Source of the DNA: Luidia sarsii
Lineage: Eukaryota; Echinodermata; Asteroidea; Paxillosida; Luidiidae
Reading direction: 5' to 3'
Assembly (NCBI GenBank): GCA_949987565.1
Contig: OX465108.1
Span: 62,001-126,000, forward strand
DNA length: 64,000 nt
A program made the translations under genes and the position numbers. Positions 60,521-64,000 of the stretch are shown piece after piece. The notes below the pieces were generated by a model. It did not search any database and was not told the DNA's origin. It saw only the letters and a list, made by a program, of their open reading frames with translations. Positions within the stretch are counted from its first letter, which is position 1, and each line of letters begins with the position of its first letter.

Positions 60521-63500
60521 ATGATGTATGCTTTTCACACAGTGCCTGAAATTAATGCAGTCGAATTTCATGAAAAATGAAATGCAGTAGTTTGATAACA
60601 TTGCTTGTAATATATGTACATTTGTAAAGTATTACAAGTATTTTGTGGTTTTCTTGGAATCTATGTAATTAAACCCAATGCAAGAATATATCATGTATTG
60701 TTGTGTGCAGTGTGCGTTGTTTATGTTACATGATGGCGTTGTTTATATTTCGATTTGTTGCCTTACATTGAAACAGACAATATTCAGAATTCAGGTACCA
60801 CACAATGTATACTTCATCAATTAAAACATGTAGACCCAGGACACATTTGGTTCCAATCTCCAGGCCCCTGACCTACATGTAATTGCTTTACGCCACTAAT
60901 CACAATTCTTACTTCTTACTAATTAAATTACTTCTTACTTCTTACTAATTGAATTATCAAACAACACCTAACTCGCACTTTTTCCCATCGCATAATTTAT
61001 CTGGTTTTATATTTCTCTAGTTTTAAATTTATTTCAATAATCACGTGACGTTGACAGCTCGTTTCTTTTTCTTTGCCCAATGTAGAATATTGACCAGCAA
61101 AGTTCATATCATTATTTAATTGATCTGATTAAGGGACGAAGATGCTACATATTCGCAGTTGATTTAATTGTTTTCTTTTGTGCCACTGCCTGACTGAGGA
61201 AAGATGGAGATTTGATTTTCTCCATTGAACTACACATGTACATGTACATTGTAGGATGTTCAGCAGACGCCGTTATCACATCACATTCACCTGCCCGTGC
61301 TTACTTCACAGAATGTTATCTTCGGAAAATTAACCCAAGATTTCATATGACATTCCAAATAGAATAGAATGGTTGTGTATTGTTTTCTTTCGACGGTGCA
61401 AATTTTAATATAGGCCTACAAGTATTATAAGAGTTTCGTGCAAGGCAACACCAGAAGCTTGATGAATTCTGTTGCGCATTAATTAGATTGAGTGTACTAA
61501 AACTGGAAAGCTGTCTTTGAACACGGTGAGAGACAGAACCCTCATTTTGAGTCGACATGGAACGTGTACCACGAGTGACCAACGAAGCTCAATGGAAAGG
61601 GCCATGCTCATTATCAGGCCTATTTCCACGGTGAAGGCATATTGGCGTTTGGGTTCTGTATGCCAGAAACTCAAAACCCACCAATCCCTTTGTAAAGGCT
61701 TATTAAGATATCCTCAACAAAAACTCACATTGTTTGGGCGTTTGATGAGTTGAAATCCGCTCTACAAGCTGCCAGACATCTGCACATGTTGCACACATGA
61801 TTGAGGTATTTGAATACTCGGAATGCTGACCCCTAGATAAAATGCAAAGAATGCCAGTTGAAGAACTTCATTTTTGCTTGATTGAATTGCAACACAATAA
61901 GGGTGGGATACTTGTGAAAGGGCTCCATACACGAACATACTTTGACTAATGGATTTTCTCTTTCATGACCATTGACTCCAATCAGTGGACCAGTTTATTA
62001 ATTCGGATCTTGGCACGCATTTGGGACTCATCCTGAAACATTTATACGGGTTCGCTATGAATATTGAAGATGATTGAAAGAAGATAAATCAAGAATTACA
62101 TATCATGTCTACAATTCTACCCTCCTTCTGTTCGTTGGTGTTAAACCTGTCATGAGGTCCTCTGTTCCAGTCCATGGGTTAATTAATGCTAATCACAGAG
62201 ACCCAGTCACTGCGCATCGTTAGTCAGATTTGTAAAATGGGTATGTAATGAACCAAAGATCTTACACTAAGAGACGCCACATCATATCTGTGCACTCTAC
62301 ACAACCCCTCATTATGTCTCCACATAAGTCAACTTAAGGATGCAGGCAGTTAACCATACTCCTTTGAACGTCAAACTGATCTTTGCCCGACTTCATGAGT
62401 CTGCTTGGCGTCATGCTCCATTTCTATAGAAGTACGGTCTCTGCACGCTTTTACTTTGTTCATTGCAATGCATACATCTCCTAAGTGGCGATCGCACATT
62501 ACATTTGAATGACGACATGGGTCTCTGTCCTCGAAAAAAGAGCAAATACGAGAAAATGCTCTCTAAGTAATCGTCAATAATTATGCGAGTAGGATGACAT
62601 TGCAGTCAATAAAAGAATGAAGTGGCATGAACAACACAGAGAAACGAGAAAGAGGCCGAGTCCTACAATGTTTGACATAAGGTGAACGAACTAGATGTAG
62701 ATCATGCACTCCTATCTTGTCCTGCGATACGAGCACGTAGAGGTTTGGCGCCACGGATGCTACAGTGATAGAGCACGTATGTGTTTTGTGTGGCCTTCCA
62801 TATTTGTCTCTTGTTAAATGGCTGGCCATCATTCTGTGCCTGATCGATACATTTGAGACCGAACTTTTGTAGCTCGTCTGAAGCCTTTCCTCGCCGAACT
62901 TCTAATGTAAACAGAAAACTGCTTCTTGGGGAGGGTTCAATTCAAATATAATTTATCCATCCCATGCACCAGCAATTTTGTATGGTCAAACGTGGGGCTA
63001 GTTTTGCAGAAATCGAAAAGCTTGAAAATCACAATGTCAGTTTCAAAGGTTCCTATCATTAGTAACAGGAATTAGGACTCGACCATTTTGTGATTTTACA
63101 GCTAACTCAAAGATCTAGAGACTGATGCACTTTCGATTTTTAGATATTTGTCAGAAATCTTCACATGACAGGTGTGATTTATGAAACAGGTGTCGAATCA
63201 ATAAGTAATCAGGGTAGGTGTACATTTTGGCTCCTTGGAATTGCGGACGTGTTATCTTTCCGGGGTATAGCTTGACAAATGCCTGATGTCCGGATGGAGA
63301 CAGTTCTAGGTCACATCAACGAGCTTTGCACTTCCAGGTTAATAGGGTATCTTAATGTGTTCACCTGTGTATCATTGTATCCTCATCTAACCATTCTGCC
63401 ATGCAAATTAACTAATCAACTTGCCTTTATTGCACTGCAGGATTTTCTCGAGACAAATTTTCGCTTTTCGATTTGAATTACCAAAAGAAGGAAAACGGCA

Positions 63501-64000
63501 ATGTTCCAATAAACTCTGACAATGAATATATTTGAAAGTATGGTTCCTAAAAGTACCTATGCACAAAAAGGGAGAAATTCTGTATGGTTATTCGTCATGA
63601 TTTCAGACCCAAAAAATTTAGTTAAGATGTGTTACGAGAGAGGTCCAGTAACATAGCCAAAAAGAGTGATCAGTAGGCTAGGGTTTTTCCTCGTCAAAAG
63701 TTTGAATGTCTTTCAAAATAGATCGATGACGTCAATAATGTAACGTCAGTACGACAGGGGAATACTTTCAGTCCTGTTGTTTCACCCGTTCAAAGAATTA
63801 TCTTAAAAATAGAATCGTCGTGCAAAACAATACAATGAAGCTTAACAACCCACCGAATATAAAACCAATATTGGGAACAAGCTAAATACACTGAGCACAT
63901 TCTGATTAAAAAATGTAAATTTTGTAGGGAAGTTAAATCCCACGATGACGTTAGGCAAATGAAGTCGTAGCGATTAAAAGAAGGAGGTTCCCCAGAGGGT
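60521..64000. other. Intergenic region to the window edge, no gene recognised
   Basis: AT-rich sequence with only short open frames. None is bounded by convincing splice sites or resembles a family I know. A short TACATGTACATGTACAT run lies near 61232-61250. A distal exon of a neighbouring gene cannot be excluded. Confidence 0.5.

Noticed and set aside
63279..63476. 65-codon plus-strand open frame near the right edge
   Set aside because: No motif, no splice-site support and no resemblance to a known family.

Overview
The window is intron-rich eukaryotic nuclear DNA, not bacterial: no long ORFs, many GT/AG-bounded exons with compatible phases, polyadenylation signals and dense dispersed repeats. 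The genes are animal genes (CCDC87, TRMO, an NCKX exchanger, a cytosolic class-1/2 aldehyde dehydrogenase, a secreted Frizzled-CRD/Ig/LDLa protein). The tRNA-derived SINE with a 'GGATAGCTCAGTTGGTAA..GCGCTGG' head, the frequent TACATGTA and TAGGCCTA words and the many foldback repeats suggest an echinoderm, perhaps a sea urchin; this is inference and I cannot name a species.

Layout. 1-10.5 kb: a homogenised ~1.07-kb tandem array (running off the left edge), a satellite with a ~427-bp two-monomer higher-order unit, and a diverged copy of the 1.07-kb unit that keeps short conserved blocks readable on the minus strand. 10.5-15.2 kb: intergenic, with a 153-bp duplication and a small SINE cluster. 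15.2-23.7 kb (minus): 13-exon aldehyde dehydrogenase, 488 aa. 25.4-29.6 kb (minus): 9-exon SLC24-type Na+/Ca2+,K+ exchanger, about 545 aa. 29.6-33.2 kb: intergenic with a complete 552-bp terminal-inverted-repeat element. 33.2-41.6 kb (plus): 15-exon secreted protein, about 850 aa: signal peptide, Frizzled CRD, Ig, eight LDLa repeats, Frizzled CRD, Ig. 42.4-45.2 kb (minus): 4-exon TRMO, converging on the previous gene. 47.7-60.0 kb (plus): 23-exon CCDC87, about 1058 aa, divergent from TRMO. 60-64 kb: 3' UTR and intergenic DNA with no recognised gene.

All exon joins were made by hand from splice sites, reading-frame continuity and family conservation; every junction in the five main genes closes in frame. 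The genes do not form one pathway. The most unusual item is the Frizzled-CRD/Ig/LDLa gene: it has no membrane anchor or protease, its two ends are an ancient duplication of one CRD-Ig module, and its centre is a recently amplified two-exon LDLa cassette. Introns and intergenic DNA carry at least five short TIR elements, eight SINE copies or fragments and about twelve copies of one palindromic repeat family.
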